A stretch of DNA of 64,000 bases. Origin: Zantedeschia hybrid cultivar (lineage: Eukaryota > Streptophyta > Magnoliopsida > Alismatales > Araceae). Numbering within the stretch: the first letter of the stretch is position 1; every line of letters starts with the position of its first letter. The notes beneath the pieces were generated by a model, which saw only the letters and a program-made list of their open reading frames with translations, did no database searches and was not told the origin of the DNA. Shown here in pieces: positions 1-10,754 of the stretch. The DNA lies in assembly GCA_030544215.1 (NCBI GenBank), contig JARZZO010000014.1:36113734-36177733 (forward strand), given 5' to 3'. Position numbers and translations under genes: made by a program.

Positions 1-3
1 CAG

Positions 4-1080
4 ATGTTCTTGGTCCTTATTCCAAAGAAAGATGAAGCTTTGGAGTTGGACTTCCGTCCAATTAGTCTATTAAATGGACCTTATAAGATTTTCACTAAGG
101 TCTTCGCTAATAGATTGAGAAGCTTTTTAGGCAGAATTATAGAGGTGAACCAGTCAGCTTTTCTGCAAGGGAGAAAGTTGAAGGATAATTTCCTTTTGGC
201 ACATGAGTTGTTGTTTTCTATGAAGAAGAGGGGTTCTTCAAGCTTAGCATTTAAGTTGGACTTTAACAAGACATATGATAGAATTTCTTGGACTTCTCTG
301 TGGAGGAGTTTGCAGAACCATGGGTTCCCAGACAAATGGGTGGCTGTTCTCAAGAATTGTGTGTCATCAGCTTATTTTTCCTTGATGATTAATGGAGAGG
401 TTCACGGATTCTTTCGAAGTTCTCGGGGACTGAGAGAGGGGGATCCTATATCCCCATTAGTATTGTGTGTGTTGCAAATATGCTGAGCAGAATGTGCAGT
501 AAAACTGAGGTGTATGGGTTGATTAGAGGGGTGAAGTTGCTTCATACTTTGCAGCCTATTTCTCATTTAGAATTCGCGGATGACACACGTTTGTTTATTG
601 AAGGTGATATTGAGCAAGTGAAGATTTTGAAATTGAAGACACTTGAAGCGTGTTCAGCTTTTAGGATTAACTTTGATAAGAGCTCTTTTATTCCAGTGAA
701 TATGCAGGAGCAGATGGTACAGCAGTGTGTTAGCATACATGGATGCAAGGTAGAGGAGTTACCTATATGCTATTTAGGTTTACGTTGACATTATAAAAAT
801 ATCAGAATTTCTGATTGGGACTTTGTGGTTTTAAAGCTCCATAGAAAGTTGGGTATGTGGAAATCTAGGAACCTAACATTGGGAGGCAGGATTACACTGT
901 TGAATTATGTGTTATCAGTGATCCCTCATCATTATTTATCAGTGTTCTTTGTTCCACAGAAAGTTCTTCAGAGAATGGATCAAGTGAGAAGAAAGTTTCT
1001 TTGGGATGCACAAATTCTGATGGCAAAGGAATTCCTCTGGTCAAGTGGGAGGTGTGTTTGTCCAAGGGTAAGGGGGGTTT
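4..1080 (+). pseudogene. LINE reverse transcriptase, broken
   Basis: Reverse transcriptase for target-primed integration. The first piece (4-483) shows FRPISL, the motif A block KLDFNKTYDR with its catalytic Asp, and the motif B-like SRGLREGDPISP. The frame then shifts near 470. The second piece (465-786) carries LEFADDTRLF, so the catalytic FADD (codons 573-584) is intact. An in-frame TGA at 786-788 follows CYLGLR. The third piece (825-1080) has the conserved GGRITLLNYVLSVIP and RKFLWDA blocks of the thumb/connection region. At least one frameshift and one stop separate the pieces. Known LINE ORF2 proteins are over 1,000 residues; here the endonuclease is missing because it lies beyond the left edge. 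Confidence 0.9.
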
Positions 1081-1544
1081 AGGTGTCAAAAACTTGAGAT
1101 TGATGAATTTGGCACTGACCGGAAAATGGATTTATAATGTCTACTGAACAGCCGTTATGGAAGACAATTATTTCATGGAAGCATTACAGAACATAAAATA
1201 ATATTTTCCTCCAGCGGCCAGCCGGATAAGTTTGCCTCCATTTCTCCGATATGGAAGGGAATTTTAAAAGCAGGAGCCTTGATGCACAGGTATATATGTG
1301 TGTAGATGGGGTCAGGTGATAAAACTGATTTTTTTGACAGATAATTGAGTGAGTGGAAGTCCTCTAAAGGCGACCTTTCTGAATATTTACAGGATTGCTG
1401 CTTTCAAGGAGGTTAAGGTGAAGGAATGTTATTATATTCATGCTGATCAGGTGTGCTGGCATGTTCAGTTGAAGAGGAATCTCAAGGATTCTGAGATCCA
1501 GGATTATACTCAGATGTTGGAGGTACTAGCTCAAGTTCGTGTAG

Positions 1545-2140
1545 ATGTTGGCAGACCAGACACCTACATTTGGAACTATAATAAGGAAGAATTTTTGGTC
1601 AAATCGTTCTATAAGCTGTTGGAAGGGCAAAGGTACTAAGTATGACAAGATTAACGAGGTATGGAAGGTAAAATCTCCTCTGAAAGTGAGGGCATTTATG
1701 TGGTTGGTTTTTAAAAAAAGAATCATGACTAAGATGTATAGAAAGAAATGGAATGCTTCGGCAGAAACTGTTTGTTCCTTTTGTGATGCTGCTGATGAAG
1801 ATATTGAGCATCCATTCATTCTTTGCCCTATCAGTCCAACAGTAAAATGTTCGGGAACTTATTTAATTGCATGATAAAACTGAGTTCTTTACAAACTGTA
1901 TGGAGCAGTTTCCACTCTTTGAACCTTGGAAAGCAGACAAATATAAGAAACAGAATTCTGAACCTGTTGCCACATTCTATTTGTTGGAGTTTGTGGTGTG
2001 AGAGGAATGATTTAATTTTCAGAGGAACGAGACTCTACGTGGAAAATATTTGTGAAAGAGTCCTTAATATGTTCTTTGGGTGCAAACATATATTGAAGGT
2101 GTCGTCCGAGGAGTGGAATAAAATGGCAGTTGCTATGTAA
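1545..2140 (+). pseudogene. LINE ORF2 C-terminal zinc-binding region (zf-RVT), broken
   Basis: Downstream of the RT, frame +3 reads VWKVKSPLKVRAFMWLVF and then CSFCDAADEDIEHPFILCP. This is the Cys-rich C-terminal block typical of plant LINE ORF2 proteins (zf-RVT). A further piece at 1980-2010 reads SICWSLWCERND, the usual tail motif. Between 1080 and 1545 the sequence is a degraded ORF2 linker with several stops; a 96-residue open stretch (1349-1639) belongs to it. The 3' UTR runs 2141-2263. Confidence 0.82.
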
Positions 2141-2263
2141 TTTTTTCTTTTCTTTTCTGGGTATAGGAATCTCTCCTATCCCTTTATGATTGTACTTCTT
2201 CTATTTATGTTGGAATAAAATTTTTGGTACAATCCACCTTTCTTTCAAAATAAATAAAAAATC

Positions 2264-3034
2264 CGTGTAACCTCCTTACGAGACCTCATCAGATAAATCC
2301 AACAACAATGGGATAAGTCATCAGTAAAACTAATGAAATATCGATGGCCATAGACAGATGGTATAAGAGAGGGCCCCAAATATCAGAATGAACAAGTTGA
2401 AAAGGAACAAAGCTTTTATTAATTGAATATCAAAAATTGGTTTTAAAATATTTGGCAAGTTGTGGCATTGCAACGACTCAAGATCTATAGACTAATAAAG
2501 AGCTGGAAAGAGAATTCTTAGGGACCTAAAAGACAAATGCCCTAAAGGACTATGGCACAGTTGGACTGCCTTTATTTGTTGACTCATGTCAACATTAACA
2601 CTAGATTGAAAGGTTTGCACTCCCACCAGGCTCAAGATGATAGAGACTACTTCGTGATCATTCTCAATCATCTGCTTCGTTTGCATGTCCTGGAAATCAC
2701 AATGAGTGGGAAAGAACATCATCGAACAATTTAGAGACTTAGTAAGACTACTTATTGAAAGAAGATTATGGAGTACAAAGAGAACTGGAGGTGACACTTA
2801 AGGCCGCCCCCGAAGTACTTAAAGTGGAAGATGTAGAGAATCCTATTTGTGAGAAAATCTATTGTAGGTGGCCGATGTCGGCTGAAGATAGTGTAGACAC
2901 CTGAGATGTAGTTAACATTGCCGTCCAAACAGGAGGGTGTTGGATTCTCAGTGGGTTCAACCATGTCAACATTGCTTTTTGCAGGCTGTCCACCTTTCTT
3001 GAACTTCAATGGCTTCTCGTCGGGATAAAGATCC
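2264..3034 (-). pseudogene. Copia F protease end, GAG-pre-integrase and integrase start, broken
   Basis: Minus-strand translation gives, in order, LYPDEKPLKFKKGGQ (end of gag, after the zinc knuckle), a protease-tail block FFPTHCDFQDMQTKQMI, then the GAG-pre-integrase signature LGHLSFRSLR at about 2530-2560, and finally the integrase start LVHSDIWGPS and FISFTDD at 2290-2420. The catalytic DSGA box of the protease is not visible, so a deletion is likely between gag and the protease tail. Frameshifts and stops separate the blocks. The HSDIWGP block holds the first catalytic Asp of the integrase. Confidence 0.85.
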
Positions 3035-3043
3035 CAACAATTC

Positions 3044-5230
3044 GGGGAGAGTGGTGGATCGGAAAGGCAAGCATGGGGAATAGAGGGAATCAACGGCTTT
3101 GTGAGGGTTTTGAAGATTTGCAGGGTGTCACTAGAGAGATGAAGATATCTGGTGCAGATGGAAGGATCAAAGTGGTTGTGGGTAGGGTTGATGGAGGTCG
3201 AGGTCTAGATACCAGAGGTTGATACCAAGGCAGATCGGGTTCTTGCAGATTGCACACAGAACACGTCATCATCTTCAGTCCAGCGATGGAAACCCAGTGT
3301 TTACTTCTGCTTGCTGGAATGCGATCGTTTTCTGGCGTTGCAAGGCCATTGGTCACAGAAGCATGACATGTAAGAGCAGCACATCAATGTCTGAGCATGT
3401 AGGTATCAACAACACCATGGTGAAAGCACAATCAGAGATCAACAAAGAGCAGATTCCATGCATGATACCATCTGTGATAGCTTCTTGGTCTCTGTTATAT
3501 GAAGAAAACTTACAAAAGGTTACACGGGTGCTTAGTTGCCCACGTTCACAAAGGAAATCCAGATTAGGAGGAACTGTGCACAGCTATTCAGAAGCGATGG
3601 CCACTTGAGAAGTCGTGCAGTATTGGTGTAATTTATAATACACGATTCCTCGTTTTCTTTGCTTCGACAGAAAACAGGTATCAAGCTCTCAACCAAGTGT
3701 TTTTTCATTTTAAAAATAATTCTATCAGATGACGAGTGGATACAGATTTTGGAGTTAAAAAAATCAGGCGATGAGTCAAAAATTTTGTGTTGTATTCATG
3801 GGGTTCCATTGCAGTTATGGAGTGTGGTGGTGTGCTATTGTATTGTAAATGTATTTGGGTTCTTAAGGAAGTAAATAGAGAAACATTGTCCTGAAATAAC
3901 TTGGCTTTTGGTCATATTCTTGTTTCTGTTGAGCAAGTCTTTGATATTCCAAAAGAAATAAGGTTGCATTGGCAGGGTTTTAATTTTGCTATTTCCGTTG
4001 AAGTTGAGGTTCAGAAAGTGAATAATGAGGCGGACCGGATATATGCAGAAGTAGTGCAAGCATATAAACATTATAGAGATGCTCAAAATAAAATCGATTC
4101 AGAACAGAGGACAATGGTCATGTCCAGGCCAAAGGATGGACCTCGGAAGTCACAAACTCCTCACTCAGCGATGGATCAGTGTCAGACAGATTCGATTTCG
4201 AAATCTGATCAATACATCAGCTTCACATGTAGTTGAGAAATTTGACCATGAACCAGATGTTAAAATGTTATTGAAAAATGATACAGAGAGAGAAAAATAG
4301 GTGTCCTCCGCTGATGCTGGTGGGAGGAAAGTAATTTCCCGAATGGCATCCCGAATTGTGGATGACCTTCATGCTCATAAGTTGCACGAGAATGGGAGTT
4401 CGTCCATTACAAGTTTACCACAGAAAAAAGAAAGTTATTTTGAGAAAAGGTCATGCTTCTGGTGTAACTCCAAAGGAGGCAGGGATCTCGGATCTACAGC
4501 TCTGCAGATCTGGTGAGCTGGCGCTGGGTCGGTTTCCTAGTGATGATCACGGGAAGGTTAATGGAACGATGGTTTCCTTGGACGACAATTTTGGGAACAG
4601 AGTAAATTCTTCCAGCAGATCTTCAGCGGCAATCAGTGGTAACGCCTCCCTGTATTTCCTGGAGGAAGGAATATCTCCACAAGACTGCGTAGTTAAGGAA
4701 AAAAAGTTAAGTTCACAAGAGAGTCAGAATCTGAAGGTATCCAATGCAGCATCGAATTCAAATTCAATTCAAACTTATTTTCCGATTGGAGCAATGCTGA
4801 AATAATTCAAAAAGCTTCCATTTTGGGATACAAGCATCTCAAGGACAAGTAGGGAAACTTTGTAAGTTATTTGGGGATGCACATCATAAGGAGGACATTA
4901 TGAATGCAAATATAAAGGGAAAGAGAGAATTGCACATTTATCAGAGGATGCAAATGGAAGAAATAATGAAAGTAACGTTTCTTGAAGAAGGCAAAGACGA
5001 GGCTTATCCAAGAGAACTTGAAGGCAACTGTCGTTAGTATTGTGCTTAGTGATTTTATTTATGGAGTTTTGGTTTTTATAGTCAGCTTTTTTATTAGCTT
5101 TGGTTGTATTTCTTTAGAAGTTTTATTGTGAACGCGGTACCCCACCTTATCATGTGATTGTACTACCTCCGTTTATTTTTTAATAAAATTGGTGATATAG
5201 TCCACACTTTATTTTGAAAAAAAAAACATT
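3044..5230 (+). mobile_element. LINE L2, ORF2-less, with 9-bp target-site duplication
   Basis: A 2.19-kb insertion flanked by the direct repeat CAACAATTC (3035-3043 and 5231-5239). It ends in a poly(A) run (about 5217-5226) after a typical plant LINE 3' UTR containing AATAAAATTGG. The target is the Copia F gag gene: the sequence left of the insertion continues the gag frame that stops at the right end (...VENC then WDLYPDE...). Only ORF1-like sequence and the 3' UTR are present and no reverse transcriptase is found. It would have needed ORF2 in trans, or it lost ORF2 after insertion. Confidence 0.85.
3075..4803 (+). pseudogene. LINE ORF1-like (nucleic-acid-binding) protein, broken
   Basis: Plus-strand open pieces at 3075-3230, 3659-3874, 3901-4236 and 4356-4803. 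The piece CCIHGVPLQLWS (about 3795-3830) matches the conserved hydrophobic-Pro-Leu-x-Leu-Trp-Ser block of the DUF4283 domain in plant LINE ORF1 proteins. I see no zinc knuckle. The remainder is polar and low in recognisable motifs, as usual for the ORF1 C-terminal region. Several stops break the frame. The identification rests on this motif, the position at the 5' end of a TSD-flanked LINE and the matching 3' UTR. Confidence 0.65.
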
Positions 5231-5239
5231 CAACAATTC

Positions 5240-6496
5240 TCTACATTATGATTCTCTTTACCACAGTGAGTGCAGTCTGGCAGATTTGATTTTCTCGTTT
5301 CCTGAAGATTGACCACCTTTTCCAAACTTCATTGTGGTGCTGATCAGTGCTGAATATTCCCCCAAACCACAAGAAACAGCAGACGTGCTGTCACCATTCA
5401 TCGCCTTTCGACGCCCTTCCTTTGTTATTTAGCAAGTGACTTTTTGGAAAGATGGAGATTTCATCCAAAGGCATCATACATACATATAAGGTTATTGATA
5501 TAGATTCGTAAGAGTGACAAGACCCATTGTTTGATGCAAATTCTAGAGCTTCAACCGAACTATGATTTTATATAGGTGAAGATGGCTTAGGAATTTGACT
5601 TGAACCTTGATGGGTCTTTAAAGATTGGGATGGTTACCACCATGGAAAGGATTGTTAAGAGGTTGCAGAACCTTATAATAGACTTGTTCTAAAGTAAGAA
5701 GAGGTTCTGTGCTTAGTATTTGTCTACGCAAGGACTTATACTCATTGTATATGCCAGCAAGGAATTTAGAGATTCGATTTTGCTGAACATGTTAAATATA
5801 TTGTTGCCGGTCTGTGCAACTCCACTGGTACATAGAATAATAGTCGAGTTCTTCCCACACTCTTTAGGAGATTAAAGTAGGTTGTGATACTCAAGCTTCT
5901 TTGCTTCATATCTTGCACATCAGTAGTCGCTTGAATATACGAGAGACATCCTGATGTTGTCCGTACATCTGCTTAAGAAGCTCCCACATAGCATGGGCAG
6001 TAAGCTTTATCATGATTAACTGTTGAATTTCTAGACTTACAGAATGTAAAATCCAGCCCATCACCAAATTGTTCTTCAAGTCCCACTTGGCATATGAAGG
6101 GTCATTGACATCAGGTGGCTTGGCCTTCCCAGTGATATGCACTATCTTGCCACGTCCTCTAAGAAATATCCGAGCAAAGACTGACCAAAGCCTGAAATTA
6201 GTCTCTGTTAACTTGGTGGTGATAATTTGCACTTCCCAGTGATATGCACTATCTTGCCACGTCCTCTAAGAAATATCCGAGCAAAGACTGACCAAAGCCT
6301 GAAATTAGTCTCTGTTAACTTGGTGGTGATAATTTGCAGAGATACTTTCAGTCATGGTGATGCTCGATGGTTTCAACAATGGAGAGCAAACCTCCGTTGC
6401 ATCCATCAATGCTATGGTAACATTGCTCATAGACGAAGACATGGTGGCAAAGGATGGCTTCTGAGTCAACCGCAGGATGAGGGAGACTCCCCCCAA
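5240..6496 (-). pseudogene. Copia F Gag, N-terminal two thirds
   Basis: Minus-strand Gag capsid protein. The 108-residue piece 6232-5906 reads TKLTETNFRLWSVFARIFL, then KWDLKNNLVMGWILHSV, then MWELLKQMYGQHQDVSRIF. This is the order of blocks in plant Copia Gag (UBN2/Retrotran_gag family). Farther on, at 5330-5245, comes a CTHCGKENHNVENC-type zinc knuckle, exactly where LINE L2 inserted. The N-terminus lies around 6496 (MGGVSLILRLTQKPSF) after a 107-bp tandem duplication that repeats the TKLTETNFRLWSVFARIF block. Confidence 0.85.
6125..6338. repeat. 107-bp tandem duplication in Copia F gag
   Basis: Positions 6125-6231 and 6232-6338 are identical or nearly so (start CTTCCCAGTGATATGCAC, end GATAATTTGCA). 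The second copy repeats the first coding block of gag. Because 107 is not a multiple of three, it shifts the frame. Confidence 0.95.
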
Positions 6497-6539
6497 TGAT
6501 CCGCCGTCATTGGAGGATCAAAAAAGGAGGCCAGGCAGC

Positions 6540-7800
6540 CGTAGCCTGCACCTCACTATTTTCCTAACCACTCTATTAGCTTAAATTCATGATAATTTTG
6601 CATGTATACCCTTTTAATTCACCAAGATTGACAATATTTTTAACATATTTAGTTAAAGTTTAGGACATTTTGATTGAAGGATATAAGTGCAACTTTCTTG
6701 AAGATGTCCAACGTATTTATAAGAATATATGAGAGGCAGGGGTATACATACAAATATGATAACTTATAGGACTATATATAAAAAATCCATTTGTATGTAC
6801 TAAAAATACTACTGTTCCCTAACTATAATCTTATATATCTTCATAATATATATAGTGTTTCAAAATAGTGTACTTCATATATGGGAATATTTCATATAGA
6901 CGACTATGATGGCATATTTGATGGATACGTATTTCACAAGGTTATGTAAGATTATGGAGGAAAATGCAGTGTTTTCAAATTTTATAACATAAAGATGGTC
7001 TAAGATATATATATATATATATATATATATTTTGTGTGTGTGTCAAATCTAGCATTTGTTTTAGTGTTCATAAGTAATGTCTTACAAAAAATAGCATGGA
7101 GTTATTTGGGTTCCTTTATTGGGAGAAGCTAGGCTTGATTGAAGCATAGGAATGATGTTTTGAACTGATCGAGTTATTTTTGTACAAAAAATTAAGATAC
7201 TTAAATATTTAAGCTGACATTAAATGTTAAAATACAGAAAATTCTTTGTTATAATTGGATTAGCTATCTAAACTTACTTTTGGTGCCTGTTTAAGTATTC
7301 AATTACTAATATCTCTCTCCAAGAACTCCCTTCCTCTATTGCAAATATTAGGTAGAACGGATGCTACTCGATGCGGTTAATATCAATTTTTGTGATTTTG
7401 TCAATACATGGACATTTTGGCCTCGGTAAAATTAAACTCTCCGAAATTGATAATTTATATATTTGATTAGCTACTGTCCATAAGTTGTTGCTATCTACTA
7501 ACTCCTTGACACTATATGGACACCTATACTATGTACTGCCAACAATGGAGTGGGGTGGTGGGGAGGGGGAGGCAATGGCATGAAGAAGGGATACACGCAT
7601 GCTACAGTAGGGCATGTTTTGACCAAGATATTTAAAACCATCACAGCCATAGAAGAGGAAAAGAAAGGGTGGACAGCCCCAAGCCAACATCCCCTTCTAT
7701 GTCTGCACCAGAAAACCCTAGAACAGGGTGCCAAATAGAGAGAGAAAGGGTTACAGAAGGCTTCTAGGGCATAATGAGAAGGCCCTCACTCCTCCGCTGC
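6540..7800. other. AT-rich stretch without a recognised gene; (AT)n at 7005-7030
   Basis: This lies between Copia F gag and its presumed LTR and may be leader plus inserted DNA. I see no conserved coding block. It holds a 26-bp AT microsatellite (7005-7030) followed by a short GT run, and a GGT/GGGGA purine-rich patch at 7550-7575. The short open frames here show no family motif. Confidence 0.6.
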
Positions 7801-7807
7801 TCCCCCT

Positions 7808-7819
7808 GCTCTGATACCA
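7808..7819 (-). promoter_or_regulatory. Copia primer-binding site (initiator tRNA-Met type)
   Basis: Minus strand reads TGGTATCAGAGC directly next to a TG dinucleotide that starts the presumed LTR at 7820. This is the classic plant Copia primer-binding site complementary to the 3' end of initiator tRNA-Met. Confidence 0.85.
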
Positions 7820-8206
7820 TGTAGGAAAAAGTGAAGAAGAGACGAGTGGGAGCAAGAAGGCCACGGTTGCTTTGGTGCCCAAAAACAGGGGATCAGTCTT
7901 ACACACAGACCATCCCCTTCAACTTTCATTTATAGCCTATTAGGGCAAAGAAAAATAACATGCAAAAGACTAAAATACCCCTAGATGTGACCAGGACATA
8001 CACTAGTCACAGGAATAATAGAAAAAGTTAGGAAAAAGGAGTAATAACTAATAACAATTACATAGAAGTACCTATTTCAATCTAAAAAGTACTTGTACAA
8101 ATGGAACAAAAGATACATTTCTAAAAGAAAATTACATTGACTAAGCAAAGTTGTGGCTAATGATCTTTAAAGCTGAGCCATTGTGCTCCCATGTCCTTTC
8201 CTACTA
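7820..8206 (-). mobile_element. presumed 5' LTR of Copia F
   Basis: Starts TGTAGGAAAA beside the primer-binding site. The far end is set tentatively where CCTTTCCTACTA gives an imperfect inverted match to the start (TGTAGGAAA). No second LTR copy is in the window to fix the border, and I found no target-site duplication. Confidence 0.5.
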
Positions 8207-8859
8207 CCTCGACGTCTTTCATAAAAAATATGGAACAAACTTTAGGAATCTTGAATGGAGAACTCTGTAAGGATCATCTATTCTGTGCTTCAGTCTTGCT
8301 CTCACCACCTCAGTTTAATCATTCCTTTCTATTACCTTTTTCTTCTACATGCACTATGAGCTTTCTTTTACATCCTTTTTTTTCGTGTATGACTTGAGAG
8401 AGTGATGCATTTTATGGATGCAAGCTAGTATGAGAAATTGTTGGAACAAAAACTGGATAACTATTTTATATGATATAGTACTTTTTTATATTCTTTTATC
8501 TCCCTTTTTCTTTAATTCTTTTAGTTTCTAATTCCCTTAGTATATTTAATTTTGAAAGAATTCACAATAATCTCTCTATTTGGTAAAAACTTGTAATTTC
8601 ACTTTTATTTATAAAAGGACCCTTTTTCAGGGATTTTATTTTTCCAGGTTTGTGTAGAGACTTTTTTTCGATTTTTTGGAGTGTTTATCAAATAATTCAA
8701 GATTATGAGGGGTTATACATTAATAGTAAGAATAAGAGAGTTTATTGCAAAATAAGATTGTTTGTAGCCATCAAAAACTAAAAAGTCATTTTCTTTAACT
8801 CGTAGAGGGAGTGTCCGAGTGAGAGAGTTTGTGTGTAGTGGAGGTGTCTATGTATATGT
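8207..8859. other. AT-rich, no gene seen
   Basis: No conserved reading frame, repeat or RNA gene recognised. Short open frames are rich in Phe, Leu and Ser, as expected for random AT-rich DNA. Confidence 0.5.
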
Positions 8860-8867
8860 CTATATAT

Positions 8868-9524
8868 CAAGGTTTGCCGTCTCGTACAGGATTGGGCTGA
8901 CTTGTACGAGTTGACTCGTATTTGGACAATCTCGAGTCGCTGGCGCGGGCGGATCGTACTAGTCGGGCTGGGACGCTTCTGGATTGAGCCGTCTCGCATT
9001 GTATCGAACTGACTCGTGCTGGATCCATGATATGAACACTAGTTGCTGCGATCCGGTGCGAGTTAACCACGGTTCGGCTCGAGTCGGTGCGATCCGACTC
9101 GATAAAGTGTGATCCACTCTCTAGTTTAGGTGTACTATTTTGTTTTGTTAATTGAGATTTGACATTTCTAACTTTCTATGAGATGTAGTATACCACAATC
9201 TTTTGCAAATTGAGATCCCTAGACTAAATTCCTCTCAATTAGTATCCTAGACTAACTTTTTTACAAATTTAAATCCATTAAATTAGAGTATTTTTCCTAA
9301 ATGTGACTTAGAATCATTCATAGTAACGATGGACGTGAAGTATGATGTTTATAATTAGGTAACTATTCAAAAAAATGAGAGATTTGTCAAAAAAAAACTA
9401 GCCTGCATTAGCTTGAATCAGTTTGACTCATGCGAGTCGGCCCGAGTTGGTCCGAGTCGGATCAGATCCGACTCGTATCTAGCCAAACTTGATCCGATCC
9501 GGATCCACGAGTCGGCAAACCTTG
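8868..9524. mobile_element. hAT-like non-autonomous element 1 (657 bp)
   Basis: Terminal inverted repeats: left CAAGGTTTGCCGTCTCGT, right end the reverse complement of CAAGGTTTGCCGACTCGT (17 of 18 match). It is flanked by perfect 8-bp direct repeats CTATATAT (8860-8867 and 9525-9532), the size made by hAT transposases. Both sub-terminal regions are GC-rich and crowded with GACTCG/CGAGTC-type words, while the middle (about 9120-9400) is AT-rich. No transposase is encoded. Confidence 0.85.
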
Positions 9525-9532
9525 CTATATAT

Positions 9533-9984
9533 ATATATAGCAATAATGATAATAGTGATAATAATTAATAGAAATAATACAATAGAAATCTTTTGTAGGG
9601 TATTAGGAATGAGTGACTGGTCAGATACTTGTTCTGACCTATTTTTCGTTTATTTTTTTCTGGTCCATGTTTCATAGTCATTAGCCCCTTCGACCGGATG
9701 ATTAATTCCTTATCCTTAAGTGGTAGGAATAACTAGGCCCTTGCGAGTTGCGACCATAAGGTGCTTGAATAGACCACCTACTGACTTGTTCTCTCAACTT
9801 TCTTCTGTTCATCCCAGGGTGTTTTCAGCTACAAAATCTGGGTGAGGTAGGCTGTAAGCTGATATGGGAATGTAGCCTTCCTACCATATAGTCTATGTCT
9901 TAGTTAAGAGTGTAGTCAAGTAGACGTTCACCTACTGCCTAAGTTGGTGATGTCTCGAGTATGGACTGTAGCCCCGTAAAAAGA
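9533..9984. other. no gene recognised
   Basis: Low-complexity and unassigned sequence between the hAT-like element and the 121-bp duplication. No motif-bearing frame on either strand. Confidence 0.5.
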
Positions 9985-10226
9985 AGGCAGCTCTTTGCCT
10001 CAACATAGTGTTGTAAAGAGCTTACTCAGTGTCCCCTATCTCCAAGGATCAATCATATGGGCCTATTCCATTAATGACGTAATGACACTTGTAATCATTA
10101 TGTTGAGGCAGCTCTTTGCCTCAACATAGTGTTGTAAAGAGCTTACTCAGTGTCCCCTATCTCCAAGGATCAATCATATGGGCCTATTCCATTAATGACG
10201 TAATTACACTTGTAATCATTATTCAA
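9985..10226. repeat. 121-bp tandem duplication with internal hairpin
   Basis: 9985-10105 and 10106-10226 are direct copies with one clear difference (AATGACACTT against AATTACACTT) before the last few bases diverge. Each copy holds a strong hairpin: outer arms AGCTCTTT/AAAGAGCT and inner arms CAACA/TGTTG (9989-10022 in copy 1). Function unknown; it could be an LTR or small-element fragment. Confidence 0.93.
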
Positions 10227-10750
10227 TGTAAAGTATCTATGAAGAATCCAAATTCGAAAGAAAAGGTTTCAACTTTCATCTGTATTCCATAATCTTTAAG
10301 GAACTACTAGGCATGGTATTTAATAAGTTATTGCTTTTTGTGGTTTTCATCACCTTATGTTTCCTCCTAATAAATAATAATATAGTTTCACTTTATATTA
10401 GACTAGAATATAATACATATGCTTCCATGATAATAAAAAATATATTTCAACTTTTAATCACGTATTCAGAGTCTTTAAATACATAATCGATATTCTTGTT
10501 CTTTGTAGTGAACCCTAGTTGATATACTAAGTTTTCATTTCAAAATTAAGAATATTGGTAGACCTTAGTTATGATCTGATAAGCATCTCTATTATGGTGA
10601 TCCAAAACCATTTTCAGCTCAAGTTACAGATGTAATATATCTTTGTCATGTTGAAAAACTCAAGCTATGACCTGTACATCTTTAAATAATGCATAAGAGA
10701 ATCCCAAAAAGATCATGCTGGAAAACAGAAGTGTTCCATGCCATGCACAT
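10227..10750. other. AT-rich, no gene seen
   Basis: Unassigned sequence with no recognised coding motif. Confidence 0.5.
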
Positions 10751-10754
10751 ATAT

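Larger units (their letters stand above)
1..2263 (+). mobile_element. LINE (non-LTR retrotransposon) L1, ORF2 part and 3' end
   Basis: The remains of a plant L1-type LINE enter from the left edge. Reverse transcriptase blocks come first, then the C-terminal zinc-binding region, then a short 3' UTR ending in a degenerate A-rich tail near 2245-2263. Immediately after the tail, minus-strand Copia integrase sequence begins, so L1 appears to have inserted into Copia F. Its 5' part and 5' target-site duplication lie outside the window. The coding part is broken by frameshifts and stops, so the copy is dead. Confidence 0.88.
2264..8206 (-). mobile_element. Copia F: 5' LTR, leader, gag and start of pol, interrupted
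   Basis: Reading on the minus strand from right to left: a presumed 5' LTR (7820-8206), a primer-binding site, a long leader, gag (6496 down to 5240), then protease remnant, GAG-pre-integrase and the start of the integrase core (3034 down to 2264). LINE L2 splits gag at its zinc knuckle and LINE L1 cuts the integrase. The rest of pol and the 3' LTR are left of the window. Assigning the LTR at 7820 to the same element is inferred from orientation and order only, because 1.3 kb of unassigned AT-rich DNA lies between. Confidence 0.7.

Noticed and set aside
8868..9110. GC-rich segment as a CpG-island promoter
   Set aside because: The words belong to the sub-terminal part of an element with inverted ends and an 8-bp duplication; no gene follows.
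9489..9677. Short plus-strand frame with MIIVIIINRNN as a membrane peptide
   Set aside because: It arises from the AT microsatellite beside the hAT-like element border.
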